A stretch of DNA of 64,000 bases from Bacillota bacterium (GTDB lineage: Bacteria > Bacillota > Clostridia > Christensenellales > SZUA-584), in assembly GCA_023415795.1 (NCBI GenBank), contig JAEZJG010000011.1:32241-96240 (forward strand), in the 5' to 3' direction. The notes beneath the pieces are model-generated. The model was not told the DNA's origin and searched no databases. It saw only the letters and a list, made by a program, of their open reading frames with translations. Position numbers and translations under genes: made by a program. This document shows, one piece after another, positions 35,244 through 44,001 of the stretch; positions within the stretch are counted from its first letter, which is position 1, and each line of letters opens with the position of its first letter.

Positions 35244-36212
35244 TCAGGCTTTGATGGTGCCCAATTTTTTCTTCGTTTTTTTAGACTTTGCGTAGATGTC
35301 ATACGCCACTGCCAAAGTGATGATGCCGCCGCGCACGATCTCCTGCAGATAGGAGTTGACGCCGGAGAGCACCATGATGTTGTCGAGGAAGCCGACGATG
35401 AACGCACCGGCTACCGTCCCCGCTGCCGAGCCGATACCGCCCGACATACTTGTGCCGCCGATAACCGCCGCCGTCAGTGCCGTAAACTCGTAGCCCACGG
35501 CTCCGTTGGGCAGCCCCACGTTGTTGCGCGACATGAACAGCACGCCCGCTACGCCCACATACACGCCGTTGATGATATATGCCAGCAGCTTGTTTGCCTT
35601 AACATTGATGCCGGAAGCGATTGCCGCCTCCTCGTTACCGCCGATTGCGTAGATGGAGCGTCCAAACCGCGTGTGCTGCAGCAGATACCACGTCACCGCC
35701 AGCGTAATCACCAGGAAGATGACCGGAGTCGGGATGCCGATGATATAGCCCTGACCGAACACAGTGTAGTCGCCGATCTGATAGATGTTCTGACCGTTGG
35801 TGTACAGCAGCGCCGCGCCTCTCGCCATCGCCATCATAGACAGCGTCGCGATGAAGGTGGGGACGTTATACCGCGTTACGATGATGGCGGTTATGATGTT
35901 GCACGCCACCGATACCGCGATGCCGACGAGGAAGGCCAGCAGCAGCGAGCCCGTCATCAGATATACCGACACCGACAGCACGCCGGAGAACGCCAGCACG
36001 GATGCGGACGACAGATCGAGCATACCGGCAATGATCAGTATCGTTTCGCCGAAGGCCAATATCGTGCCCACTGAAATCTGCCGTGATATATTGGTCAGGT
36101 TCTCAATCGATACGAAGTTCTTGTTCGCCAACCAGCAGATAAAGAACATCACAACCAGCACAATGTAGATGCTGTATTTCGATTTCACTTTCCCCCAAAT
36201 GTCTCTTACCAT
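35244..36212 (-). CDS. Ribose-type sugar ABC transporter permease
   Basis: A 322-residue membrane protein with 8 to 10 hydrophobic helices. The CUT2 permease motif TALTAAVIGGTSMSGG, with a Gly-rich ATPase contact loop, is near residue 240, and the N-terminal FVSIENLTNISRQ also fits RbsC. It lies 20 nt after the ATPase gene and 51 nt before the binding-protein gene. It forms the membrane channel with a homodimer partner. Confidence 0.94.
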   Translation of the reverse strand: MVRDIWGKVKSKYSIYIVLVVMFFICWLANKNFVSIENLTNISRQISVGTILAFGETILIIAGMLDLSSASVLAFSGVLSVSVYLMTGSLLLAFLVGIAVSVACNIITAIIVTRYNVPTFIATLSMMAMARGAALLYTNGQNIYQIGDYTVFGQGYIIGIPTPVIFLVITLAVTWYLLQHTRFGRSIYAIGGNEEAAIASGINVKANKLLAYIINGVYVGVAGVLFMSRNNVGLPNGAVGYEFTALTAAVIGGTSMSGGIGSAAGTVAGAFIVGFLDNIMVLSGVNSYLQEIVRGGIITLAVAYDIYAKSKKTKKKLGTIKA

Positions 36213-36232
36213 GATTGTTCACTCCATTAGTC

Positions 36233-37726
36233 TTATTTTTGAGCTGTCGCCAGCGTCATGATATGCTCCTGCGTAAACTCTTTTCGCGATGTCAGTTCAC
36301 CGGTGATGCGACCGCGGGACATCACATATATGCGATCGCACATACCGATGAGTTCGGGCAATTCGGAGGAAACCATGACTAACGCCTTCTTCTGTTTAAC
36401 CAAATCCGTCATCAGCTTATATATCTCGTACTTTGCACCCACATCAATGCCGCGGGTCGCTTCGTCCATGATCAATATGTCGGGGTCGGTCAGCATCCAC
36501 TTGGCCAGCACCACCTTCTGCTGGTTGCCGCCGCTCAGCGCATCCACTGTGGTGTCCAGCGTGGGCGTCTTCACGTTCATGCGCCCGCAGTAGTCCATGA
36601 TGGTGCTGTTCTCCTTCTTCGCGTGCAAACGTCCACTGTATATAAACCGTTTCAGGTTGGCCAGAGACACGTTCTCGCGCACGCTGCGTATGGGCACAAT
36701 GCCATACCGCCGTCTGTCCTCCGACAACATCACCATGCTGCGATCGATGCTGTCCTTCACTCTTTTTATCCTGACCGCTTCATCCTTAATGACGATTTCA
36801 CCGGCACTGTAAGCGTCCAGTCCAAACAGGCTGCGCATCACCTCTGTACGCCCCGCGCCCATCAGCCCGGCAAAGCCCACAATCTCGCCTTCGCTCACAT
36901 GGAAGCTGACGTCACGGAATGCTTCTCCGGTCAGTCCCTTCACATCAAGCACCTTTTTGCCAACCGGCACATCTTCCTTGGGGAAGTTGTCGTCCAGCTT
37001 GCGCCCCACCATCTGCGAGATGATGGTCTTCATGTCATATTCCTTGATCGGGCGTGAATCCACCACAGCGCCATCACGGAACACGGTGATTTCGTCGGCA
37101 ATGCGGAATATCTCCTCCATCTTGTGTGAGATATAGATGATCGCCACGCCGCGCTCTTTAAGCTCGTTTATCTTTTTGAACAGCGCGTCCACTTCCTTCA
37201 GCGTGATCGCCGAGGTGGGCTCATCCATGATGATGATGTCTGAGCTGTAGGACACAGCCTTCATGATCTCCAGTATCTGTACGTCGGAAACGGTCAAATC
37301 CTTAAGCTTGGTGCCGGGGTCGTACGCGAGCCCCTCTGCCTTAAGCAGCTCAGCCGTACGTTTTTTGATCTCGCGCCAGTTCACCTTGCCCAGCTTGCCC
37401 GTCGGCCAATTGCCAATACACAGGCTTTCGGCTATCGTCTGCTCAGGAATATAGTTCAGCTCCTGAAATATCATCGAGATGCCCATCTGCCGCGCCTGGA
37501 TCGGATTTTTAATCTCAACCTCTTGACCGTCGATCAGAATTTTACCGCCGTCGGGCTTGTAGATACCGTTGATAATCTTCATCAGCGTCGATTTGCCCGC
37601 ACCGTTCTCGCCGCACAAAACATGCACGGTTCCTTTTTTCACGGTGAAGTTGACCTTATCCAGCGCCTTCACGCCGGGGAACGATTTTTCTATATCAACA
37701 ACTCTGAGCTTTACATCCGAACCCAT
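36233..37726 (-). CDS. Ribose-type sugar ABC transporter ATPase (two nucleotide-binding domains)
   Basis: A 497-residue fused ATPase typical of CUT2 importers. The first domain has Walker A GENGAGKST near residue 40 and IIMDEPTSAI. The second has a degenerate P-loop (GLMGAGRTE) and the signature SGGNQQKVVLAKW before ILIMDEATRGIDVG. Such asymmetry is normal for RbsA. ATG 37726 is chosen because TAAGGAG lies upstream; the longer frame to 37855 is not conserved. It is the first gene of the operon and is preceded by paired direct repeats. Confidence 0.94.
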   Translation of the reverse strand: MGSDVKLRVVDIEKSFPGVKALDKVNFTVKKGTVHVLCGENGAGKSTLMKIINGIYKPDGGKILIDGQEVEIKNPIQARQMGISMIFQELNYIPEQTIAESLCIGNWPTGKLGKVNWREIKKRTAELLKAEGLAYDPGTKLKDLTVSDVQILEIMKAVSYSSDIIIMDEPTSAITLKEVDALFKKINELKERGVAIIYISHKMEEIFRIADEITVFRDGAVVDSRPIKEYDMKTIISQMVGRKLDDNFPKEDVPVGKKVLDVKGLTGEAFRDVSFHVSEGEIVGFAGLMGAGRTEVMRSLFGLDAYSAGEIVIKDEAVRIKRVKDSIDRSMVMLSEDRRRYGIVPIRSVRENVSLANLKRFIYSGRLHAKKENSTIMDYCGRMNVKTPTLDTTVDALSGGNQQKVVLAKWMLTDPDILIMDEATRGIDVGAKYEIYKLMTDLVKQKKALVMVSSELPELIGMCDRIYVMSRGRITGELTSRKEFTQEHIMTLATAQK

Positions 37727-37878
37727 TCTTTTCTCCTTATCTGCCATTCGCACAGCGGCAGGGTCACCGACAGCTTTAAATGTCTTGCAAGCGCAGGCGC
37801 TTGTTTGTATGCGCCGTCTGTAAGCTGGATTGTATAACAGCTGCTGCGCAAACATAATGGTTCAGATTATGTGGTTTT

Positions 37879-37969
37879 TATACTATTTTGCGACGATAAA
37901 CATTTAGGCTTGCTAACCGGTTTTTTTTATATTATGTTGCGGTGAATTTATACTATTTTACGATAAACA
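37879..37969 (-). promoter_or_regulatory. Paired direct repeats upstream of the ABC operon (candidate operator)
   Basis: TATACTATTTTGCG...ATAAACA at 37879-37902 and TATACTATTTTACGATAAACA at 37949-37969 are direct repeats 70 bp apart, between the response-regulator terminator and the ABC operon. AraC-type regulators often bind such repeats. The neighbouring three-component system is the obvious candidate, but this is inference. Confidence 0.5.
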
Positions 37970-38000
37970 AAAAACAAGCCCCTCTCAGAAAGGCTTGTTT
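37966..38000 (-). terminator. Distal terminator of the sensor operon
   Basis: On the minus strand AAACAAGCC, an 11-nt loop and GGCTTGTTT are followed by a T run. It lies 198 nt after the response-regulator stop. A second copy of the stem without T run is at 38152-38180, next to the gene. Confidence 0.8.
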
Positions 38001-38003
38001 TAG

Positions 38004-38131
38004 CTTGGCGAAAACCTACGGTTTTCCGCCAGTTTTCTGGTTTTAAGCAGTGCCTCGTTCCTCGAAACTGCTTAAAACCACAAGGTGTGGGCTGCACGGG
38101 CATAGCCCGTCTTGCCCACAAAATTATATAA
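38004..38131. repeat. Structured interspersed repeat, copy B
   Basis: Its ends match copy A at 5004-5106 (CTTGGCG, AAACCTACGG, CCGCCAGT on the left and AGCCCGTCTTGCCCA on the right). Its centre is a different hairpin: TGGTTTTAAGCAGT/ACTGCTTAAAACCA at 38038-38080, a perfect 14-bp stem. It is bordered on both sides by copies of one terminator stem (37972-38000 and 38152-38180). Confidence 0.75.
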
Positions 38132-38197
38132 AGAACTTTTTTTACAGTCTGAAACAATCCTCTCTCAAAAAGGCTTGTTTATTGTTTATGTCATTAT

Positions 38198-39787
38198 TTA
38201 TGGAGTGATCTTATCCTTATATTCCAGCACCGTCATCCCCGTCAGCTTCTTAAACACCTTGCTGAAATACTGCTGATTGGAATAGCCCACCTCTTCAAAT
38301 ATCTCCTTTATCTTTCTGTCCTTCTTATGCAGCAGCAGCTTCGCTTTTTCTATTCGCAGCTTATTGATATAGTTGGAGACGTTGTCGCCCGTTTCCTCCT
38401 TGAATATACTGCACAGATAATACTTGGACAGGTTAACGTTCTCGGCCACGTCGCGCAAAGATATCTTTTTGTCGTAGTTTTGCTGGATGAAAGCCACCGC
38501 CTGCTTGGCTAGCAGCTGAGAGTTGTTTTGCACATACTGCCCCATCTGATCAATAAAGGATGCCATCAGTCGTTCCATCAGGTCACACGCTTCGGCCAGC
38601 GTTGCTGCGCTGATAATTTTATACTGATATTGCTCGTGGTTCAGCTTGCGCTCGCCGTCCGTCATCTGCGCGTAATGATGAAACAGATGGTTCACCAGCT
38701 CCGACAGAAACAGCCGGACGCTATTGGGGTGCGCAAATTTACCCTTGAAGTATCTGTACAGCTCCGCAACAAACTCCGTCGCGCCCGCCAGGTTTTCCTG
38801 CATGATGGAATCAACCATTAAAAGCTGGCTGTACTTCTTCTTCAGCTCAAAAGAATTCAGCTCTTCAAAGTGAATATCATCCGTCTTTTGCAGGTAAAAG
38901 GATGGCTCCTCGATATAAAACAACGCCTCCGTCTTATCGGTAAAATCCTTATAGCTGCTGCCAAGAGCACTGCTGTTATCCAGCGTATCGGTGTATATAA
39001 TACGCAGCGCCTTGTCAAAATACTGCTGCGCCCCTTGATTGGCGGCCATAAAAATGCGCTTCATTTCCGTCAGGCTGAGCTGCGGCGCACTCAGCAAAAA
39101 GTGATACTGATTCTGGATGATCTGATACAGGTAAGCGATCTCTCGGTCGTCCATCAGGTTGATGAACAGATTGATGACAGCCTTATTGATTTGCTTCGCG
39201 GTTCCCGTCGCCTCACTGCCGTCCTCCGGTACGGAAACGCTGACGAACATGAAGTGTGTATTATCAATCGGCACCTGCAGCGCCTCAAACCGGCTTGTCA
39301 GATGCTCATCCATATGAAACGCCGCTTTCGCAAGATCGTTGAACAATACGCGGCGGCTGTCGTTCTTGTTGGTGCTGGCAGACTGGCTTATCTCCCTGTC
39401 CTTGTTTTGCTTATCCAGCTTTTTCTTAACCTTGCTCATGATGCTGAGCAGCTCCTCATCCTCCACCTCAGACTTTAATATATAGTCGTCCGCACCCGCC
39501 TTGAGGGCACTGCGCGCATACGCAAACTCATCGAGGCACGTCAGCACCAAAATCGGGATGTGCGGATTTTCCTTGCGGATCATTTCCACCAGCCACAGTC
39601 CGTCCTTCTTAGGCATACGAATATCCGTGATAACCACGTCCGGCTCATGCCTTTTGTACTGCTCGTATCCATGCTCTCCGTTGGTTGCTTCCGCGATCAC
39701 GGTAAAGCCGGCGTGCTCCCAGTTTATCGTCGTTTTCAGGCCCACCCTCAAAAGCACCTCGTCGTCCACGATCAATACCTTGTACAT
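38198..39787 (-). CDS. AraC-type response regulator (YesN family)
   Basis: A 529-residue regulator. The receiver domain begins MYKVLIVDDE with the phospho-acceptor Asp at residue 55 (VITDIRMP) and KAGADDYILKS with the conserved Lys. A long middle part follows, and the last 100 residues hold two AraC helix-turn-helix motifs (SLRDVAENVNLSKYYLCSIFKE and EVGYSNQQYFSKVFKKLTG, both quoted here only in part of their length). ATG 39787 follows GAAGGAGG. It lies 10 nt after the kinase gene. It probably controls one of the neighbouring sugar ABC operons. Confidence 0.93.
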   Translation of the reverse strand: MYKVLIVDDEVLLRVGLKTTINWEHAGFTVIAEATNGEHGYEQYKRHEPDVVITDIRMPKKDGLWLVEMIRKENPHIPILVLTCLDEFAYARSALKAGADDYILKSEVEDEELLSIMSKVKKKLDKQNKDREISQSASTNKNDSRRVLFNDLAKAAFHMDEHLTSRFEALQVPIDNTHFMFVSVSVPEDGSEATGTAKQINKAVINLFINLMDDREIAYLYQIIQNQYHFLLSAPQLSLTEMKRIFMAANQGAQQYFDKALRIIYTDTLDNSSALGSSYKDFTDKTEALFYIEEPSFYLQKTDDIHFEELNSFELKKKYSQLLMVDSIMQENLAGATEFVAELYRYFKGKFAHPNSVRLFLSELVNHLFHHYAQMTDGERKLNHEQYQYKIISAATLAEACDLMERLMASFIDQMGQYVQNNSQLLAKQAVAFIQQNYDKKISLRDVAENVNLSKYYLCSIFKEETGDNVSNYINKLRIEKAKLLLHKKDRKIKEIFEEVGYSNQQYFSKVFKKLTGMTVLEYKDKITP

Positions 39788-39797
39788 TATGCCTCCT

Positions 39798-41531
39798 TCA
39801 CCTAACCGGAATCTTTGCGATAATCTTGGTGCCCACACCCAGCTCCGTCTCAATACTCAGCCCGTATTGGCCGCCGTAATAAAGCTTTATGCGCTGGTTG
39901 ATGTTGTTCAGCCCCACCTTGCTGAAGCGGTTCTTGTCCGACTTGGTGCGCAGAATTTCCTCCACGATTTCCTGATGGATGCCCGGGCCGTCGTCTCGTA
40001 TTTCAATAAACAGCTCAGCGTCCCTTATATATGCCGATATGTCGATGTTGATATCCTTGTGATCCTCGGTGATGCCGTAGATGATCGCATTTTCCACAAT
40101 GGGCTGCAATATCAGCTTGGGCATCATCACCTCCAAGCATTCTGTTTCAATGGTATGCGTCACGTTGATGGCTTCGTTATATTTCAGCTTCTGTATCACC
40201 ACATAGTTATCCACATATTCCAGCTCCTCACGCAGCGTAATCGTATCGGTGCCAAGGTTGGTGCTGACACGAAGCAGCTTGATCAGCGCCACAATAGCAC
40301 GGCTCACGCTGGCATTGCCCGCAATCTTTGCCATCCATTTGATCGTCGTCAGCGTGTTGTACAGGAAATGCGGATTGATCTGCGCATGCAGCGCCTCCAG
40401 CTCCACTTCCTTTTTCTCCTGCTCCTCCTTGATGAGCCGGTCGATCAGGTTCTGCATTTCTCCGATCATCTTGTTGAGGCTGCGCCCCAGCTGACCCACC
40501 TCATCATTGGAATATATCTCTGTGCGCGCCGTCAGATCCCCTCTCTCCACCTTCTTGATCACGTTCATCATCTTCATCATCGGATCGGTATACCGCAATG
40601 AGAAGAATATCATAAATATAATGATAGCGACGCTGTACACAATGCCGAACACGAGAAAATCGCGCTGTATATCCGTAACCTCTTTATATAGATAGCTCGT
40701 CGGCACGGTCTTGATGATCTTCCATCCGTTGCTGGATATCGTTGAATATATCGCAACCTTGTCCACATCCTCGAAAAACTCAAAGTAACCCTTGGGTGTT
40801 TGCGTATTCAATATGCTCTGCGCATACGGCTTGAATTTGATGGTGCTGCCTATCTTCTTCTTATCGGTGTGGCTGATAATCGTCCCTGTATCGTCGCAAA
40901 TATAGATGTCCTCAAAATCGTTGTCCAGCAAGCTCTTGTATGCCTGCTCAAGCATCACCTCTTCCATGCTTATAACGAGATACCCCAGATCGTCCAGCGT
41001 GTTATAGTTGATAACCTTTCGCCCCAGTGCAAAGTAGTTTTTGTGAAACTTGCCCGACAGTATTTCAATCACATGGCTTTCGGTATCCAGCCACACCGGC
41101 TGTCCGGAGGATTGCTGCAGCGTAGCGTCCAAGGGGGCACTGGTATCAATCATGTTGGCCCCGATGGAATATTCGCCGTTCGCCAGTATCAGATTAATCA
41201 CTTCAATATCATCCCGAGACAAAATGAAGCTTCGCAGCAGCGTATTGAATTCATCCTTGCTGTAATTTACCGATCCTTCCGCCATTTGCAGCAGCTCAGC
41301 GTTGGATATGATAACGGTGGAAAAGTCTTCGACATCCCGCAGTATAAAGTCGATTTGCTCGCCCGCTTCGTATACAGACTGTATCGCCGTCTCGGTGTAT
41401 TTTTTTGTGATAATATCCTTCACAGTTCTCGTGTATGTGAAGGATATTGCCAGCATGGGTATCGCGATCAGTATGACCGCAATGATGCCCAACTTCAGGC
41501 GCAGCGAGGGGTATATCTTCGGCTTTTTCAT
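39798..41531 (-). CDS. Sensor histidine kinase (LytS/YesM family)
   Basis: A 577-residue membrane kinase. One helix near residues 12-32, an extracellular dCache-like part, a second helix near 280, and a HAMP-like linker are followed by the kinase core with HAQINPHFLYNTL (His near 389), the N box with NAIIYGI and the G box DDGPGI. It partners the downstream response regulator. Its start overlaps the stop of the binding-protein gene by 4 nt (ATGA), which implies translational coupling of sensor protein and kinase. Confidence 0.93.
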   Translation of the reverse strand: MKKPKIYPSLRLKLGIIAVILIAIPMLAISFTYTRTVKDIITKKYTETAIQSVYEAGEQIDFILRDVEDFSTVIISNAELLQMAEGSVNYSKDEFNTLLRSFILSRDDIEVINLILANGEYSIGANMIDTSAPLDATLQQSSGQPVWLDTESHVIEILSGKFHKNYFALGRKVINYNTLDDLGYLVISMEEVMLEQAYKSLLDNDFEDIYICDDTGTIISHTDKKKIGSTIKFKPYAQSILNTQTPKGYFEFFEDVDKVAIYSTISSNGWKIIKTVPTSYLYKEVTDIQRDFLVFGIVYSVAIIIFMIFFSLRYTDPMMKMMNVIKKVERGDLTARTEIYSNDEVGQLGRSLNKMIGEMQNLIDRLIKEEQEKKEVELEALHAQINPHFLYNTLTTIKWMAKIAGNASVSRAIVALIKLLRVSTNLGTDTITLREELEYVDNYVVIQKLKYNEAINVTHTIETECLEVMMPKLILQPIVENAIIYGITEDHKDINIDISAYIRDAELFIEIRDDGPGIHQEIVEEILRTKSDKNRFSKVGLNNINQRIKLYYGGQYGLSIETELGVGTKIIAKIPVR

Positions 41532-43045
41532 GGCGCCCCTCCCACACCTTTATTTCTGATGCCCACTAGCTCCTGAAAAATGCGCTGGCTGACATCCTGG
41601 CTGTCCAAGTTCAGTGTCACATAATCATGCAGGCTCTTATTGAGCACCTGTTCAATATAGTAAAAGTTGGATACCTTAGGCCGCAGGTATTGATTCTGCG
41701 GCTCCCATGCCTCCAATACCGTATTGACCAGCTCTCTATTGAGCAGCGTTTTATCTCCACCAGCTTGCTCAAGCGCATCTTTGATATCAGGCTCATCATA
41801 AACAGACAGCCGCGAGGGCAGGTTGCCGCCCTCTGGGTTTATCAGTATCTCGCGCTGCATTTCCTCCGAGGTTGCCCATACAATAAACAGCCACGCCGCT
41901 TCCTTTTCCTGCTCCGAGGCATACTTGTTAATACCAATTCCGGAGCCGCCGAAAATGTTGGCGCTCTGCACACTCCCGCGCGGCAGTATCGCACAGCCCA
42001 CCTTGCCGGATACCCTTGAATACTCCGGATCATCGAGATAAGGGTAGTTTTCGTCCCAGTTGAGCATCATGGCAATGTCGCCTTCGCGGAAAGCGTCTGC
42101 CGCGTCTGTCCAGTTCCAGTTGACACTCTCAGGTGCTGCCGCCTCTACAATCTGCTTATAGACATCCAGTGCTTTCACAAAGGTTTCATCAGTAACATTG
42201 ATGCCGTCAAACGTTTTTGTGCCCAATGTGCTTATATTCTCATCCGTAAAATAGTCTCCGCCGTACGATGCCAGCACGTTGGAGAACTCGCAAAAAATCG
42301 AATTGTGCTGCTGCGCCATGGCACTGCAGCCATACTTCACCTCGTTCTCAGGCACGTTTTTATCGATCCACTTGGCGATCTCTATGTATCGCTCCCATGT
42401 AAAGCCGGGCAATCCCGGCGTCCAGTCATACCCCATCTGACTCTTGAACTGCCTGCCGTACTTCTCAAAAATGTCCTTGCGGTAGAACATAATCATCGTC
42501 GTGCTGTCAAACGGAATGGTGTAGAAGCTGTCCTCATTCTTGAAGTATGAGATTGATTTTGTCTGAAAGTCCGAAAAGTCCTCTGGGAAGCCTTTGACAT
42601 GCGGCATGCTGGGGTTGCTGTTATAATCGTTGAGCACCTCGATGCTGTCGTAAAAGCGGTTCAGCGTCTGATATGGGTCCACATAAACGATCTGATACTG
42701 CCCCGACTTAGAGATAAAATCGAGGTTGATCTTTTGCACAAGCGTATCAAAATCCACCGCGATAATCTTGATGTTGATGCCGGTCAGCTCAAAAAATTCC
42801 TGGCTTTTGTTGAGCAGTATCGTGGCGTGCCGGTTATTCTCAACGATGAAACGCAGCGTCATCCCTTCAAACTGGCGTATATCGTAATCCTCGGGCAAAT
42901 CCATGCCCTCAAAGCTGGTTCCTTTCAGATCAACAGGCGTGCTCTGAGGGGCGGGCGGCTTCTCGGCCCGAAACACAAATATATATATCACAACAACGAC
43001 GGCCAGCAATATGACAAGCAGCGGAGTCATAATTTTCTTAAACAC
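41528..43045 (-). CDS. Membrane-anchored extracellular solute-binding protein (co-sensor)
   Basis: A 505-residue family-1 binding protein with one N-terminal hydrophobic helix (about residues 7-27) but no lipobox Cys and no clear cleavage site, so it is probably anchored as a signal anchor. The mature part has the binding-protein pattern (VDFDTLVQKINLDF, then YTIPFDSTTMIMFYRKDIFEKYG in part, FREGDIAMMLNWD). The start is GTG behind AGGTGAAG. It is the first gene of an operon with the kinase and response regulator and lacks its own permeases, which suggests that it presents sugar to the kinase instead of feeding a transporter. Confidence 0.85.
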   Translation of the reverse strand: MFKKIMTPLLVILLAVVVVIYIFVFRAEKPPAPQSTPVDLKGTSFEGMDLPEDYDIRQFEGMTLRFIVENNRHATILLNKSQEFFELTGINIKIIAVDFDTLVQKINLDFISKSGQYQIVYVDPYQTLNRFYDSIEVLNDYNSNPSMPHVKGFPEDFSDFQTKSISYFKNEDSFYTIPFDSTTMIMFYRKDIFEKYGRQFKSQMGYDWTPGLPGFTWERYIEIAKWIDKNVPENEVKYGCSAMAQQHNSIFCEFSNVLASYGGDYFTDENISTLGTKTFDGINVTDETFVKALDVYKQIVEAAAPESVNWNWTDAADAFREGDIAMMLNWDENYPYLDDPEYSRVSGKVGCAILPRGSVQSANIFGGSGIGINKYASEQEKEAAWLFIVWATSEEMQREILINPEGGNLPSRLSVYDEPDIKDALEQAGGDKTLLNRELVNTVLEAWEPQNQYLRPKVSNFYYIEQVLNKSLHDYVTLNLDSQDVSQRIFQELVGIRNKGVGGAP

Positions 43046-43299
43046 TTCTTCACCTGCTTTTTATTATTATTTGACCCAATTAAACAGTTATGTGTCATTC
43101 TATATTTGTCTGATGCGCTTCATTTGAAACAGATTTGCAGCTTTTTTTCATTGTAAAACCAAAGCGTTTTTCTTTCAATGCTGTTTTTATTACAAAGGAG
43201 TTTATTAATCCAGCGTGTTCAGCAATGGATAGCGATGATAGGTTCGCGTCTAACCGGTTTTTATGATATGTGCGTTCGTGCAGCAGGATAAATTCCCGG

Positions 43300-43983
43300 C
43301 TAAATCTCAGTATGGTTTTGGCTTTTAACGATGCGCCGTTCCAATGGATTGGCAGCAATGGTATTCGCAGCAAGCGCCAGCAGAGAAAACAACCCCACCG
43401 CCAGCGGCAGTGAATATGGCAGCAGTCCTGCAAACACAGCTGTGCCGCCCCCCACAAGCATCAGCAGCAGAATGTCTGCTTTGGGTTCCAGCAATATTAG
43501 CGAATACGCATTGCGCAATATCTCTTTGGCACGCAAGCTGCACAGCGCCAGCATGGGAAAAGCATAGCACAGCATCAGCAGGCTCCAGCCCAATGCCAGC
43601 ACCGCCAGCATAATCAGTATGAACGCGGTCATCCCTTGCGCAATACTGCGGCTGACGTAAAGGCACAGCCATGCCGCCGGCGCGGTTACCGCGCAGCCGA
43701 CAAACACCGCGATGCTTTTGAAAAAGCTCGCTCTAAACTCCGTGATAAAGTCTGTCCAAACATACGCCGTGCCCTCCCTCACAAGCAGCAGGCACACGCG
43801 GTTCAAACCGCTGAGCGCAGCCGGAGCTGTCACAACAGGCAAACAGAATAATATGAACAGCAAATTCACCCATATCAGCTTCATCGGCTGAGTGATCAGC
43901 AAATAGAAAAAGCGAGCCGCCCCCTTTTGCGGTGGCGGCATCGCATCCTTTACCGGCGCTTTTTTTGACAGATAAAAGCTCAT
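43300..43983 (-). CDS. YesL-like DUF624 membrane protein
   Basis: A 227-residue protein with about five hydrophobic helices and the DUF624 features PMKLIWVNLLFILFCLPVVTAPAAL (quoted in part as NLLFILFCLPVVT) near residue 45 and a loop with FRASFFKS. YesL-type genes sit beside sugar ABC importers and YesMN systems in many Firmicutes; the function is unknown. It begins 18 nt after the ABC ATPase gene and ends the second ABC operon. The 254 nt after it show no further gene. Confidence 0.85.
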   Translation of the reverse strand: MSFYLSKKAPVKDAMPPPQKGAARFFYLLITQPMKLIWVNLLFILFCLPVVTAPAALSGLNRVCLLLVREGTAYVWTDFITEFRASFFKSIAVFVGCAVTAPAAWLCLYVSRSIAQGMTAFILIMLAVLALGWSLLMLCYAFPMLALCSLRAKEILRNAYSLILLEPKADILLLMLVGGGTAVFAGLLPYSLPLAVGLFSLLALAANTIAANPLERRIVKSQNHTEI

Positions 43984-44001
43984 GCAGCTCCTCTTTAAGC
44001 T

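Noticed and set aside
43095..43457. Minus-strand open frame of 120 codons after the YesL-like gene
   Set aside because: It overlaps the C-terminus of that gene in another frame, has unusual Trp and Cys content and no start signal.
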